From Branchipolynoe longqiensis (Eukaryota > Annelida > Polychaeta > Phyllodocida > Polynoidae), in contig CM059187.1 in the NCBI GenBank assembly GCA_030323885.1, forward strand, positions 130,702,424-130,766,423: a stretch of DNA of 64,000 nt, in the 5' to 3' direction. Each line of letters starts with the position of its first letter. Position 1 is the stretch's first letter. A program made the translations under genes and the position numbers. This document shows, one piece after another, positions 44,546 to 55,269 of this stretch. Under the pieces are notes generated by a model. That model did no database searches, was not told where the DNA came from, and saw only the letters and a list, made by a program, of their open reading frames with translations.

Positions 44546-46033
44546 GGGCGGAGATGGGGCTGAGCCGGTGGGAGGAGGAGGGGAGGCTGACAGGGTGCCG
44601 GCGAGGAGCTGCTGTATGCGCCCCCTGGAGGACGTGTTGAGTTGCCGTGAGAGGTTGCTAGCTTAGAACCCATGACGTCAGAACTCACACCGAGTTGCCC
44701 TCAAACACGACGACTCACTCAATACTTGAGCACGGACACGGGACAGTCCCCAGTTCTCAGGTCATGATCTTGACAGCACCACCAGGATGGATACCCAATT
44801 TCCAGCTACCCCCTCCAGCCAGTGCTGGTTTGAAGAATCCACTAGAGATATCTCCCCGCTCCTCCCCCTACACCCCCCCCACCCGACAGCCATGACACCA
44901 GCTTGATTGGTTCATTTTCCTTTCATGTCGCCCCATTTTCATCTGAGCCTTTCGAGCCTCTCTATCGAGATCTTCAATTTTTTTAATTTAATTTTTTTAA
45001 TTGATTTATTTACAATTTGGTGAAACAAATATGTATAACAACACCAGAACATCTATTCACATCATCATATTTTCTGATAGCATTTCCTTTTCATATTTAA
45101 CTTCTACCACAGTGATTTTGTTGGTATATATACATGCAAACCGACTGTTAATTTGGAACTTTCCACCACCGACCGCTGACGGACTGACTGACATCACTGA
45201 TGCAATGCTGTCTATTATTATTTCGACGCGATAGAACGATATTAGCTCACCCAAGGCATGCACGACTCCCCCAATTCCAAAGCCTTTGATGTGCGCATGC
45301 GTGCGGCCTGTGATTGATTCCACCGATATTAAATGGACCCTGCATCCTACTTTGTTAATGGATCATACTTATTGAGCGCCCGGGCACCATATCATACACG
45401 AGACTGCATCGTGTAGAGATGGGGGAGGGATCTTCTTCTTTTTTTCTTTCTTTTTTGTTAAAGAAAAAAGAAAAACAACAAATTATGTTGACTTTGAAAG
45501 AAATGAGTTGAATCATGCATTGCATGCCCCAATACATGAGTGGACCCAGTGATCAGGTTCTGGTTAATACTGACAGCTAAAGCATCTGACGATGCAGCCC
45601 CCTTACCCCCACATCCCCACCCCCATCCCACACATCGCCCCCCTCCACACACACAGTCACACCAGCAATGTGCAGCGCTCCGGTCTGGAATAAGACGACG
45701 GCTATGGCTCATCACTAGCTCACTTCTAACCACACGCACGTCCGCTCGTGCAATTCATAGCGTCATATATCACGGGCCTGATCAAGCGGCATGCAGTGTT
45801 ACGTAGGGTGCCAATTTATATATATTAGGTTATTGTCGAGAGATATGCCTTTGGCAGTTGCTGGATTACCTGGGGCCAATGCACCATGAACGCCACGCTT
45901 ACTTACTCAAGGCCCTTAGCGATACCGAATGGGCTTTGTTGCGCACTGTTTGTGTGGGGGTACCTAAGTATGGGTATATGTGCATGTACAGATAGTGTAC
46001 GAATAGATAGTGTATGTACATAATTATATATAC
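44546..46033. other. no recognised gene
   Basis: Unique-looking sequence. TGACGTCA occurs at 44673 but has no promoter context. A C-rich stretch lies at 45600-45650. Nothing else recognised in about 1.5 kb. Confidence 0.4.
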
Positions 46034-46507
46034 GAGTCAGGCTCAAGAAAATAGGCCAATTGGGAGAAGTTGTCGGCGATGAGCATTGGATGTTGGCATC
46101 GAACATCATAATTGTAGTTTAGCATTTACAGAGGTGTTGGAAAGTCCTTAAAGTAATCCTAAATGTAAAGGTAGAGAAAATACAACAAACATATTTGTTT
46201 GTAGGAGAATTTAATATAAAACAAAGAAATTCACTACACTTCAAGAATTGTGATGCCGACATCTGTTAAAGTTGTCGGCATCGAGCATTGGATGTCAGCG
46301 TCGAATGGCATAATTATAGTTTAGCATTGACAGAGGTGTTGGAAAGTCCTTAAATTTATCCTGAATGTAAAGATAGAGAAAATACAACAACCCTATTTGT
46401 TTCTAGGATAATTTAATATGAAACAAAGTAATGCACTACACTTTAAGAATTGTGACGCCGACATCTTAAATTAACCACCAATTGGCCTATTTACGTGAGG
46501 CAGACTC
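46034..46507. mobile_element. TIR element M10 enclosing a tandem 202-bp duplication
   Basis: Outer inverted repeats are GAGTCAGGCTCAAGAAAATA + GGCCAATTGG at the left, and CCAATTGGCCTATTTACGTG + AGGCAGACTC at the right. Inside, two tandem copies start TTGTCGGCGATGAGC at 46070 and TTGTCGGCATCGAGC at 46272. Each ends with an inverted GCCGACATC. Confidence 0.8.
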
Positions 46508-46563
46508 ATACATATATTTGTGGATGTACACATGTATATGTATACATAGATACAAACACACAC

Positions 46564-46942
46564 ATATGTGATGTATAACAGTTATGCGAGTATAAAGGCA
46601 TGTAAGGGAAGGGTCCCTATATTGATCACCCATATGTTGTGTATTACTTTTATGGGTGACCCCCTCTTCATGGTGGGACAGCTAGCGCCAGGATTCCCCA
46701 CCGCTACCAGTGCCACGAATACTGTCACTCGCGCAATAGAATTGTTAATTCCTGCGTGAGTGAACAGTGTAGCGTCCCAGTTACGATCGTGGCGGTGGTG
46801 GCGCCACCAGTCATGTGGTTGGAGGGGGGGGGGCATACATCAAATACATCAAATAAGGCACCCCATCAATAATAAAGTCGTAAATAAATATATACTTCCT
46901 TTCCGTGCCTTTATACTTGTATAATGCTTATACATCACATAT
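46564..46942. mobile_element. MITE family M7, complete copy
   Basis: Inverted ends TGTGATGTATAACAGTTATG + CGAGTATAAAGGC and GCCTTTATACTTGTATAATG + CTTATACATCACA. The centre carries GTGGCGCCACCA at about 46797 and a G run at 46824-46833. It has no coding capacity. Confidence 0.8.
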
Positions 46943-47042
46943 ATCCCACACATAAAGCCAAACCTGTCAGTATTCTTAAGGAGCCATGAAGCTTTAATTT
47001 GTCCAAGTAAACCTGTCAGCGTAAACACCAATACATGTAAAT

Positions 47043-47245
47043 ACACCACCACCACTATCTCACTACCATGACCACTCACCACCATCGCCAACACACACCA
47101 CCACGCGTCAGCACCACCTTACATCACCACCACACCACCACTACCCGCCACCACCACCCGCCACTTCCTCACGCCACTACCACACACCACCACACCCGTC
47201 ACACACCACAACCACAACACCCACACAAATTCACCCGCGCACACT
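47043..47245. repeat. CCACCA / ACACCACC low complexity
   Basis: CAC-rich trinucleotide-like block followed by a TA run. Confidence 0.9.
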
Positions 47246-47269
47246 TGTGCACATAGATACACCCACCCA

Positions 47270-47271
<2 letters not shown>

Positions 47272-47312
<41 letters not shown>
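47272..47312. repeat. (TA)n microsatellite
   Basis: Regular TA run. Confidence 0.95.
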
Positions 47313-47317
<5 letters not shown>

Positions 47318-47955
47318 AATATACACGCGTGTATATGTGTATCTTTACATACAAAAATCACATACCCATATGTTTTGTTCAGAACATGATTCAGATCAAA
47401 CACAAACACAAGAATTAAGCTTCCACTAGTGCATATATCGCAAATACCGCAAACTGAGACACATATAAAGGAACCAATTTTGCCAACTACCCCATATTCC
47501 CACTTTTCAGAAAGCACCAAAAGAAGCAGCACATTGACTTAGGCCTCCCTTTTGGTATGTCCTACATGCACCGGGCTATTTTAATATTTACCTCATAGCG
47601 CCGTGCGCAATGTGCACACCCTATATGCTCTATATAGTGAGTGTCTGATGTCGATTGATTGTCTGTCAGGAGAAGTGCCAATGGAGGTAATAGCGAGGCT
47701 TGCCTCAGCACACACGTTCTGTAGATCCGCAGGGTTAGTCCCCTAACACTCTTTATCCATCACCCCGCCCCCAACCTCTTCCCCTCCCGTTCCCGGCCCC
47801 GGCCACTGCTGCTTCCGTCCCCGCCGCAAACTCCACTTACTGTATGCACCATTTGTACCGCCAGAGGCAACGCTCTAAACACCCCGTCGGCGTTCTTATC
47901 TTCCCTCATTTCTCCAACTCTCGCGCGTATTAGCCTCAGATGCCATACCGAAAAC
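47313..47955. other. no recognised feature
   Basis: Unique-looking sequence. Nothing recognised. Confidence 0.4.
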
Positions 47956-47959
47956 CACG

Positions 47960-48690
47960 CAGCCCACCCCGTCACACTCCGCCGCCCCTCCCACACACCC
48001 CGCCGCCCCTCGGACACACCCCCACCGTCTCTTCCACACATCCGCCGACTACAGGCCACACCCCACCGGTTACATGCCACATCCTGCCGACTATGTGCCA
48101 CACTCCGCTGACTACATTCCACACCCCACCGGTTACATGCCACATCCTGCCGGTTACATGCCACACCCCACCGGTTACATGCCACATCCCGCCGGTTACA
48201 TGCCACACCCCACCAGTTACATGCCACATCCCGCCGGTTACATGCCACACCCCACCGGTTACATGCCACATCCCGCCGACGATATGCGACACTCCACCAT
48301 CTACATGCCACATCCTGCCGACTACAGGCCACACCCCACCGGTTACATGCCACACCCCGCCGGTTACATGCCACACCCCACCGGTTACATGCCACATCCC
48401 GCCGACGACATGCCACACTCTGCCATATACATGCCACATCCTGCCGACTACATGCCACACTCCGCCAACTACATGCCACACCCCGCCGGTCACATACCAC
48501 ATCCCGCCGACGACATGCCACACTCCGCCTTCTACATGCCACACTCCGCCGACTACATGCCACATCCCGCCGACTACATGCCACACTCCGCCGACTACAT
48601 GCCACACTCCGCCGACTACATGCCACACTCCGCCCACTACATGCCACATCCTGCCGACTACATGCCACACCCCGCCGTATTGCCAGCCTA
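47960..48690. repeat. 21-bp minisatellite, about 30 copies
   Basis: Regular tandem unit TACATGCCACACCCCGCCGG + T with few length changes. Alternate variants (CCCACCGGT, CCCGCCGAC, TCCGCCGAC) suggest a higher-order 42-bp pattern in places. The period is a multiple of three and the unit lacks stop codons in most frames. Plus-strand frames therefore read (MPHPAGY)n and minus-strand frames read (VACSRRS)n-like repeats. No start context, splice site or flanking coding sequence supports a protein. Confidence 0.93.
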
Positions 48691-48794
48691 TCGCCATCAC
48701 CCGCCCTACAACGTCAGCAGGTGTGCATAGCCTCTCCGGCTGCACCATCCACTTGACATATATTGGTATATGTGTACACACATGTACTCGCATA

Positions 48795-48797
48795 GGC

Positions 48798-48835
<38 letters not shown>
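48795..48835. repeat. (TA)n microsatellite
   Basis: TA run with further TA-rich sequence to about 48975. Confidence 0.9.
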
Positions 48836-48838
<3 letters not shown>

Positions 48839-49184
48839 TGTCTGTATGCGAATATAAATAGACATATACGAACATATGTGTGCATATATGCATATTTAAT
48901 GTCTATGTGCGAACACATATGCACATATAATATATATATACAATATATATATCAAATATACGTATATACGTGTAATGCATAGCGCGTGAGTGCTTTATAA
49001 TCCATTATGCGAATATCCACACAAAGGTCGTCACGTATTTTATAAGCAAAATATTCTACTAATTACGATATTCTATTTCGCACATTGACGATATTCTATT
49101 TTCTACATTGTTCAATTCCGTTTCTAAGAACAGTGGAGTCTTTTCTTTCAACTGTCCCACTCCGTTCACACACACACGCATATA

Positions 49185-49235
49185 TATGTGAGATATAATG
49201 TATTATATGAATATAAAGGGGCGGAGCATTCTTGT
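49185..49235. mobile_element. M7-like terminal fragment
   Basis: TGTGAGATATAATGTATTAT then ATGAATATAAAGGGGC resembles the left end of family M7. It diverges beyond that. Confidence 0.4.
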
Positions 49236-49299
49236 GATATTTATTTCTCTTTTATTATGCATGCTATTTATTTATTTATCCATACACCGGTTCAGCCGA

Positions 49300-49510
49300 T
49301 TTACTGCGTTCCGGGACACAATTTGTGCAACACCACCCCGGTCATGCGCCGGTACATACAGTTTGGTGTCACATGAGACTAGGTTTCAAGCTTTGTAGTA
49401 GGTAGGGCGGTATATTGCTCGGCCAGAGCCTCGTGCAATAAATCGGAGGCTTCCACCACTCCTCGCTTTGTCTCTTTACTCCTATGAGGGCGTAGCCATC
49501 TCTTAGACAT
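49300..49510 (+). mobile_element. possible LTR remnant
   Basis: GCCTCGTGCAATAAATCGGA + GGC forms a hairpin around an AATAAA signal. It is followed by a pyrimidine-rich CTCGCTTTGTCTCTTTACTC. This order resembles the R-U5 part of a retroelement LTR. The borders are not defined and no internal region is present. Confidence 0.3.
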
Positions 49511-49525
49511 ATATATACATATGTT

Positions 49526-49527
<2 letters not shown>

Positions 49528-49583
<56 letters not shown>

Positions 49584-49590
49584 TATATGA
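49528..49590. repeat. (TA)n microsatellite
   Basis: TA run next to a MITE. Confidence 0.95.
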
Positions 49591-49817
49591 AGAGTTCAGG
49601 TACAATACCACATAAACGTCAATCCAAAAATGGGGATAAACATTCGATTCAAACCACCAACAAGTTTTTAAAACAAAATTCCTTCTGTTTTGTTCATTGC
49701 TCCATAAGCATCTGCTCATATGAAAAGTGGAATTTGTGAGAATTTAAATTATTTTCAGGTGAACACCTTTCATTTAAACTACATATTGGCATTTACGTGG
49801 TTTTGCGCCAGAACTCT
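49591..49817 (+). mobile_element. MITE family M6, complete copy
   Basis: 227 bp with inverted ends AGAGTTCAGGTACAATACCA and GTGGTTTTGCGCCAGAACTC. It matches the copies at 9769-9965 and 54395-54593. Confidence 0.82.
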
Positions 49818-50057
49818 CCTTATATATATCATCGATCTCTTAACCAGGAGGATCTTTGAATCACCACAGATCACTTTCCAACAAGTTTTTTTCATATATA
49901 TGGATAGCGATACACGCTTTGTCGTGTGTAATAATGTATGTTGTGTCCTGCACCCCCTCCCACCACCACCACCACCACTTATCCGGGTGCGGTGTGGGGT
50001 ACCATCATGCACCGCCCCACCTCCTGCGCGGATCCAATTCTCCACTCGCTCGGAGGA

Positions 50058-50059
<2 letters not shown>

Positions 50060-50100
<41 letters not shown>

Positions 50101-50153
50101 TATATGTGATGCATGACGCATTATATGAATATAAATGCAATGGGAACATATAC

Positions 50154-50196
<43 letters not shown>

Positions 50197-50200
50197 CTCC
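50060..50200. repeat. two (TA)n runs around an M7-like end
   Basis: TA runs at 50060-50105 and 50157-50194 flank GTGATGCATGACGCATTATA + TGAATATAAATGC, which resembles the M7 terminus. Confidence 0.8.
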
Positions 50201-50747
50201 TTGGCGCATTGGTGGTGGCCCCCCTCACACCTCCCAGGTGTCGGGGTAATTGGTGGGCAAGGCCCCCCTCGCACCACACACACTGGAGACATATTTGTGT
50301 CAAGTCAACTAAACACCCGTCCACTCTGTTTACCTAGTAACAGACAGCATTCCGGGTGGCACAATTCCCCGAGAGTTTCGGTGTCAGGTCACACACTTTC
50401 CTTTCCATAGAGAGGGTTCAGTAACCCCCTTTTGGCAAGGTCAAGAATTACAGAGTGCAACGCGATATGCACACGCAGATCAATCGGCTTCTGTGAAGCA
50501 GACCACAGCTCACTTCCGGTACGAATTCCACCGCCATCTTGTGATTTGATTATTACTGCCAAAACCACATCATCACAACCAACAACTACACCATCCTTTA
50601 CCGATTGGATATGCAAGGTGGACGGTGCCTTACACTATACTAAGAATAAGAGTTTGTTGTCACTGTACCTTTGTTTGTTTGCCACTTATGTGGAACTTTC
50701 TCACTATATTGGGTTCACCCTCTTTCTCAGAACAAACAGTAAGAGGA
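50201..50747. other. no recognised feature
   Basis: Unique-looking sequence. Nothing recognised. Confidence 0.4.
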
Positions 50748-50748
50748 T

Positions 50749-50780
<32 letters not shown>
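50748..50780. repeat. (TA)n microsatellite
   Basis: TA run ending at a pogo-like MITE. Confidence 0.95.
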
Positions 50781-50782
<2 letters not shown>

Positions 50783-50960
50783 CAGTAAAACCTCTCTAAA
50801 TCGACCGATCTTGGGACCGACTTTAAGTGGTCCATTTAGGGAGGTCGTCAGTTTAGGGAGGTAGAACATGGTTACAATGGTATTGTTGGGACCCATATAA
50901 AGCGATGGATATAAAGGAGTGGTCCATCTGTGGAGGTGGTCGATTAGAGAGGTTTTACTG
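50783..50960. mobile_element. pogo-like MITE family M3, second copy
   Basis: 178 bp, the same length as the 21704-21881 copy. It starts CAGTAAAACCTCTCTAAATC and ends GATTAGAGAGGTTTTACTG. TA precedes the left end; the right flank is TGTA. Confidence 0.88.
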
Positions 50961-50967
50961 TGTATAT

Positions 50968-51010
<43 letters not shown>

Positions 51011-51066
51011 TTCGTATGTAATATATGTCTATATATATATAGACATATATTGGATACGAATCTATT
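50968..51066. repeat. (TA)n and a 56-bp palindrome
   Basis: After a TA run, AGATTCGTATGTAATATATG + TCTATAT is mirrored by ATATAGACATATATTGGATA + CGAATCT (51008-51063), giving a near-perfect hairpin. Confidence 0.85.
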
Positions 51067-51750
51067 TATTCAGCAATCGATCATCGGATCTCACACAATC
51101 AAATACTAATCTTTAAATTGTCGGCGGTCACAATGAGTAGTGGTTACAGTGTGAAGCAGCTGGTGTCGCTACTAGCAGAGCTAAGGTTGACAAGGCTGGA
51201 TTAGTAGATGACTAGTCCAGATTCCAGCAGTCGATGACTGAAGGGGGTCTTGGGGAGCAAAAGGGATATTCCGGCCTATTATACTGGTATAATTCTTATA
51301 CAGCATATATATATTATAACACAATATTTGTGGAGTGACTGACATGGCGGGTTGCTAGAAGTTAGTGGCGTGGGTACACCATGGTGGCACCACCAGTTCA
51401 GTTCAGCTTAGCAACAGCAAAGGTGTGCATAGCCTCTCCGGCTCTTCTTTTATTCATAGTTGCAAGTGTATTCACATTATTCACACAACTTCCAACGATC
51501 TCATTTTTCTGTCTTAATTATCTACCACTATCTTATCCTGTTCAGGATTGTACTATTTCTGCAATAACCAGCTCATGCCTAGTTCTAGAATCGCCACCAT
51601 TGGACCGGCGTTTTAGCTAGTGCATCGCATTGGTACTGAAGCATGTACCGTTACACTGAAGTATACAACTCCACATATTAACTAAATACTAGTTCACAAA
51701 CTACGCGTCTCAGTAGTTCCGATAGACTCATGTCCAGTTCTAGAAAATCT
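51067..51750. other. mostly unrecognised; M7-like end
   Basis: TATTATACTGGTATAATTCT + TATACAGCATA at 51277-51306 and GGTGGCACCACCAG at 51383 resemble parts of family M7. A 23-bp segment at 51421-51443 is identical to 48719-48741. No gene seen. Confidence 0.45.
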
Positions 51751-53010
51751 AAAGCCCCAGTCACACCTACCCTGACGAGCCCCGGATTTTTAGCTGGACC
51801 ACCCCCGGACCAGTCACCTGGACTCTCCTCGGACAGCCCTGGTTAAAATCGCTATTTTGGTCGTTTTTGGCCTCGTGGTCACACATACCCGGACGAGCCA
51901 CGGACCTCAAGCCCAGATCACCCCGGATGAGCCCCAGACAAGCCGGATTAGCCCCGGACAAACCCCGGACGAGCCCCGGGCAACCCCCAGATGATAGCCT
52001 GAAATACGGGACTCATCCTAGGGTAGTCTGTGAGTAATACGTGGTCATGCATCGCTATCTGTGGTGATCCGTGGTTAATCCGTGGTCATCCGGCATGTCC
52101 AGGAATTATCCAGGCAGTCTGGGAGTGGTCTGTGGCTACATCGGGGCTAGTCCTGGAAAGTCTGGGGCTTGTCCGGGTTAAACCACGGCTAAAATGTGGC
52201 TCATCTGGGGCGAAACAGCCCCAGACTGGCCCGGACGCGGCACCGACTACTCCCGGTCCACCCCTGGATTACCCCCAGATGATGCCGGATGATGCCGGAT
52301 CGAGCCCAGATCACAAAATGCCCTGGACCGCCCCAGATGTTTTAAACATTTTATAACATCCGGGGCGGACCCCGGACGAGGCCGGACCAGCCACGGATCA
52401 CCAAGGATCACCAAGGATCACCAAGGATCTCCAAGGACCAGCCATGGATGATCCACGGATCACGCCGGATCGCTACGGATCACCCCAGATCGCCACGGAT
52501 CACACCGGATCGCTACGGACCACGCCGGATCACGGTCCGGCCCTAGATAAAAGATTCACCCGGTACTTGTAGTACACGGGTGAAGACCAGCCTTATATAA
52601 ATACGGGGGAAAATAGCATTAATATGGAAGTGAGGCTACAGTATGTGGCTCCAGTATCAAATGGCTACCTATATTATGCATATAGGCACAGAGTTGGTGA
52701 AATGGGAGAGAATGCAAAAAAGACAAGATGGCGGCCGCAGAACGCCGTCGATTTCACTTTTAAATCTTATTAAACTATATATTATATTATATTTTTCAAC
52801 TCAAAGGTAGCGGGTAAATAATAAAACATATGTAAAGAATAATTGTTGCTTGTTAGTTTGTTAAATTAGGCTCTCAATTCTTTGACCCGTTTTTTCGCCA
52901 GCTTTTACATAGGGCTGGTATGCACCCCTCCTGTGGCTACTGCAGCAGTACGGGGTGAATCTTGTATCTAGGTCCGGCCCCGGATCCGGGTAGGTCTGAC
53001 TGGGGCTTTA
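51751..53010. mobile_element. TIR element family M2, GGATCACC/CCGGACGAG-rich interior
   Basis: 1260 bp with inverted ends AAAGCCCCAGTCACACCTAC and GTAGGTCTGACTGGGGCTTT, and TA at each border. The left interior (51775-52560) is built of degenerate CCCCGGACGAGCC and CCGGATCACGC repeats. A second inverted pair, GGTCCGGCCCTAGATAAAAG at about 52535 and ATCTTGTATCTAGGTCCGGC at about 52958, encloses an AT-rich core. No transposase motif is seen. Confidence 0.82.
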
Positions 53011-53203
53011 ATATGTGGTGCCAATTATTAAAATTTTAAATAAATAAATATTAATTCTACCCACCAGTATCCCCCTCTCCCGTCCGCTCATTCTCAAGGC
53101 GGGCTGGGAAGAGTTCTTTTGGAGGAGAGTGGAGAAGCACCCGCAAGAACCCGGAAGTACCTTTTTCCCGCTACACAGATTATCAACACAGTGTTGCTGG
53201 GGG

Positions 53204-53540
53204 ACCAGGCAGGATGGCCGAATGAGTTGAGTGCCCGTCTCCCGTTTTGGTAGATCGTGGGTTTCAACTCACGGGTTCGAACCCTGGTCGAGTCAAACCA
53301 ATGACTCGAAAATTGATACTGGTTGCTCCCTAGCCAGGCGCTCGGCATTATTAGGATAGGGCAAGGACTGGTTAGCTCAGTGTCAGGATAATGTGACTGA
53401 GTGGGATATCAGGTCATGTTGCTGGTGGCCTGGTCTCGCAGCACTATAAACTCATTATGAGTCTGCACTGCCATATATGACCGTCCGGGTATGACCTTAG
53501 ATGTTGCCAGGACGTAAAACTCCAACGATCAACCAACCAC
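53204..53540 (+). mobile_element. SINE, subfamily A2, full length
   Basis: The head ACCAGGCAGGATGGCCGAAT, the A2 anticodon region GCCCGTCTCCCGTTTTGGTA and B box GGGTTCGAACCCTGGTCGAG are present. A 17-base direct repeat around TCGTGGGTTTCAACTCACGG precedes the B box. The body has a 20-bp deletion near 53430. The tail is ACGATCAACCAACC. Confidence 0.93.
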
Positions 53541-53607
53541 TGGTGCTGCTGCCGTCCTTATCTCAACTTGGTGGCAATGCGCCACATGTTTAATACTAAT
53601 ACAAGTA

Positions 53608-53932
53608 CAGTACAACCCCGTTAAACCAAACTCGGTTAAATCAAACGATAGGTTAATCCAAACTTTTTTCGGCGGCCCGGCGAAATACTACCATTTATCA
53701 TATAAAAAAGTTGGTTAAACCAAAGTCATTTGATCCAAAGTATCGGTTAATCCAAACAAAATTGTCGGCCCCAGGCCACTTCCGGTATAGTTAAACCAAA
53801 CATTCATGTGGTTTTAAGGTCATCTGAGACTTTTTTATATGATAAATGGTAGTATTTTGCCAGGTCACCGAAAAAAGTTAGGATTAACCGATCGTTTGAT
53901 TTAACCGAGGTTGGTTTAATGGGGTTAAACTG
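53608..53932. mobile_element. CAGT-ended MITE family M4
   Basis: 325 bp starting CAGTACAACCCCGTTAAACC and ending GGTTTAATGGGGTTAAACTG, with TA on both sides (53606-53607, 53933-53934). The inverted repeat extends inward to CTACCATTTATCATATAAAA and its complement, so most of the element folds on itself around a central asymmetric segment. Confidence 0.88.
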
Positions 53933-54023
53933 TATATACATAAAAAACAATAATCATCGTGTCCACATACATTGTACGTTCAGAATGCACCCCTGTTTTT
54001 GCCAAAGCCAAGTCAAAGTCAAT

Positions 54024-54101
54024 GCTCGGTTAAACCGATGATCGGTTAATCCAAACTAATTTCTAGGGTCCCTTCAAGTTTGCTTTAACAGGGTTATACT
54101 G
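54024..54101. mobile_element. MITE M4, terminal fragment
   Basis: GCTCGGTTAAACCGATGATC + GGTTAATCCAAAC and the terminus AACAGGGTTATACTG followed by TA match the M4 end. The other end is missing. Confidence 0.7.
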
Positions 54102-54330
54102 TAATAGGGTACTCCACATGGCCGTGGTGCCTTCTGAGGAGTCTAGACGTCAGATAACGCTTGTCTTAGCCGTAGGCCGCCGGGAACGTTATCGGGCTAT
54201 CACACGCCAGGGCAGGCACGCACCACATAAAGGTGATCTTCCCCAATTAGACTGATACCAATCAATGCAATATATGTCGGTGCCAGACCGAGATATAGTA
54301 TCATTCAATGAGTGTGTGTTTGAATATATT

Positions 54331-54335
<5 letters not shown>

Positions 54336-54390
<55 letters not shown>

Positions 54391-54393
54391 AAT
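54336..54393. repeat. (TA)n microsatellite
   Basis: TA run with a GTA interruption. Confidence 0.95.
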
Positions 54394-54394
54394 A

Positions 54395-54593
54395 TAGTTT
54401 AAATAAAAAGATTTTACCTGGAAGTAATTTTAATTCTCACAAAAAACACTTTTCATATGATCACATAGTTATGGAGAAATGAAGAAAAGAGTAGCAATAT
54501 TTTTTTTTCTTAAAACTGGTTGAGGGTTTGATTCCAATGTTTATCTTCATTTTTGGATTGGTGTTGACGTGGTTTTGCGCCTGAACTCTTCAT
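54395..54593 (-). mobile_element. MITE family M6, inverted copy
   Basis: The right end GTGGTTTTGCGCCTGAACTC, and TTTTGGATTGGTGTTGACGT, match the inverted M6 copies. The opposite terminus runs into the TA microsatellite. Confidence 0.8.
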
Positions 54594-54789
54594 ATTTTTA
54601 TATGTATATATGCATATATACATATGTATACGTATATGTAGTATAATTCAATAAGTGTGTGTTTGTATTTATCTCTTTATTTTTATATAATATCAATAAA
54701 TGTATATTCAAGTATATATAATATAAGTAACTGGATATTCAAGTATATATAATAAATATGTAATATCTATATGTGAATAAATCCTCCAG

Positions 54790-54960
54790 TGCATGTTAAG
54801 TTTCCCACGCCCGTTGCGGCCGCCGGGTGGTGGTGATGGTGGCGCCACCATTCCCAAATGGTGTGGAGGCAGTAAGATCGGTACAATAAGAAAGTATATA
54901 ACAATAATAATTTGATTCCATGCCTTTATACTCGCATAATGCGTTATATGTAACATATAT
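54790..54960 (+). mobile_element. MITE M7, right half
   Basis: Contains GGTGGCGCCACCATT at about 54839 and the terminus CCTTTATACTCGCATAATGC + GTTATATG. The left half is missing. Confidence 0.7.
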
Positions 54961-54971
54961 GTAGATATGTG

Positions 54972-55165
54972 TATATGTGATGTATAAAACTTATGCGAGT
55001 ATAAAGGCGCGTAAGGGAATATGCCCTACTGGCCACCCTGATGTTGTGTACTACTTTATGGGTGACCCCTCTGCAGGGTGGGACAGGTGGTGCCACCACC
55101 CTCACCTCCCCCTCCCCCCAGTGCCGCGAATACTGTCACTCGTGCGCTGGAATTTTTTGGTATAT
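54972..55165 (+). mobile_element. MITE M7, left half
   Basis: Starts TGTGATGTATAAAACTTATG + CGAGTATAAAGGC, contains TTTATGGGTGACCCC and CGAATACTGTCACTCGTGCG, and matches 46564-46760. The right half is missing. With the preceding entry this gives a right-left order. Confidence 0.72.
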
Positions 55166-55269
55166 GCATGTGCATATGTATATAGGTACAACTGTGTACA
55201 TATGGTCATATATTTATTTATACATGTATGTAAATAGATACATGAATATATGTATGTAAATATATATGT

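Noticed and set aside
44673..44680. TGACGTCA as a CREB-type promoter element
   Set aside because: A single 8-mer with no TATA box, start site or gene next to it. It is expected by chance at about this frequency.
43672..44688. 338-codon minus-strand Pro/Ser/Leu frame
   Set aside because: Same cause: it covers an almost pure G+A tract on the plus strand.
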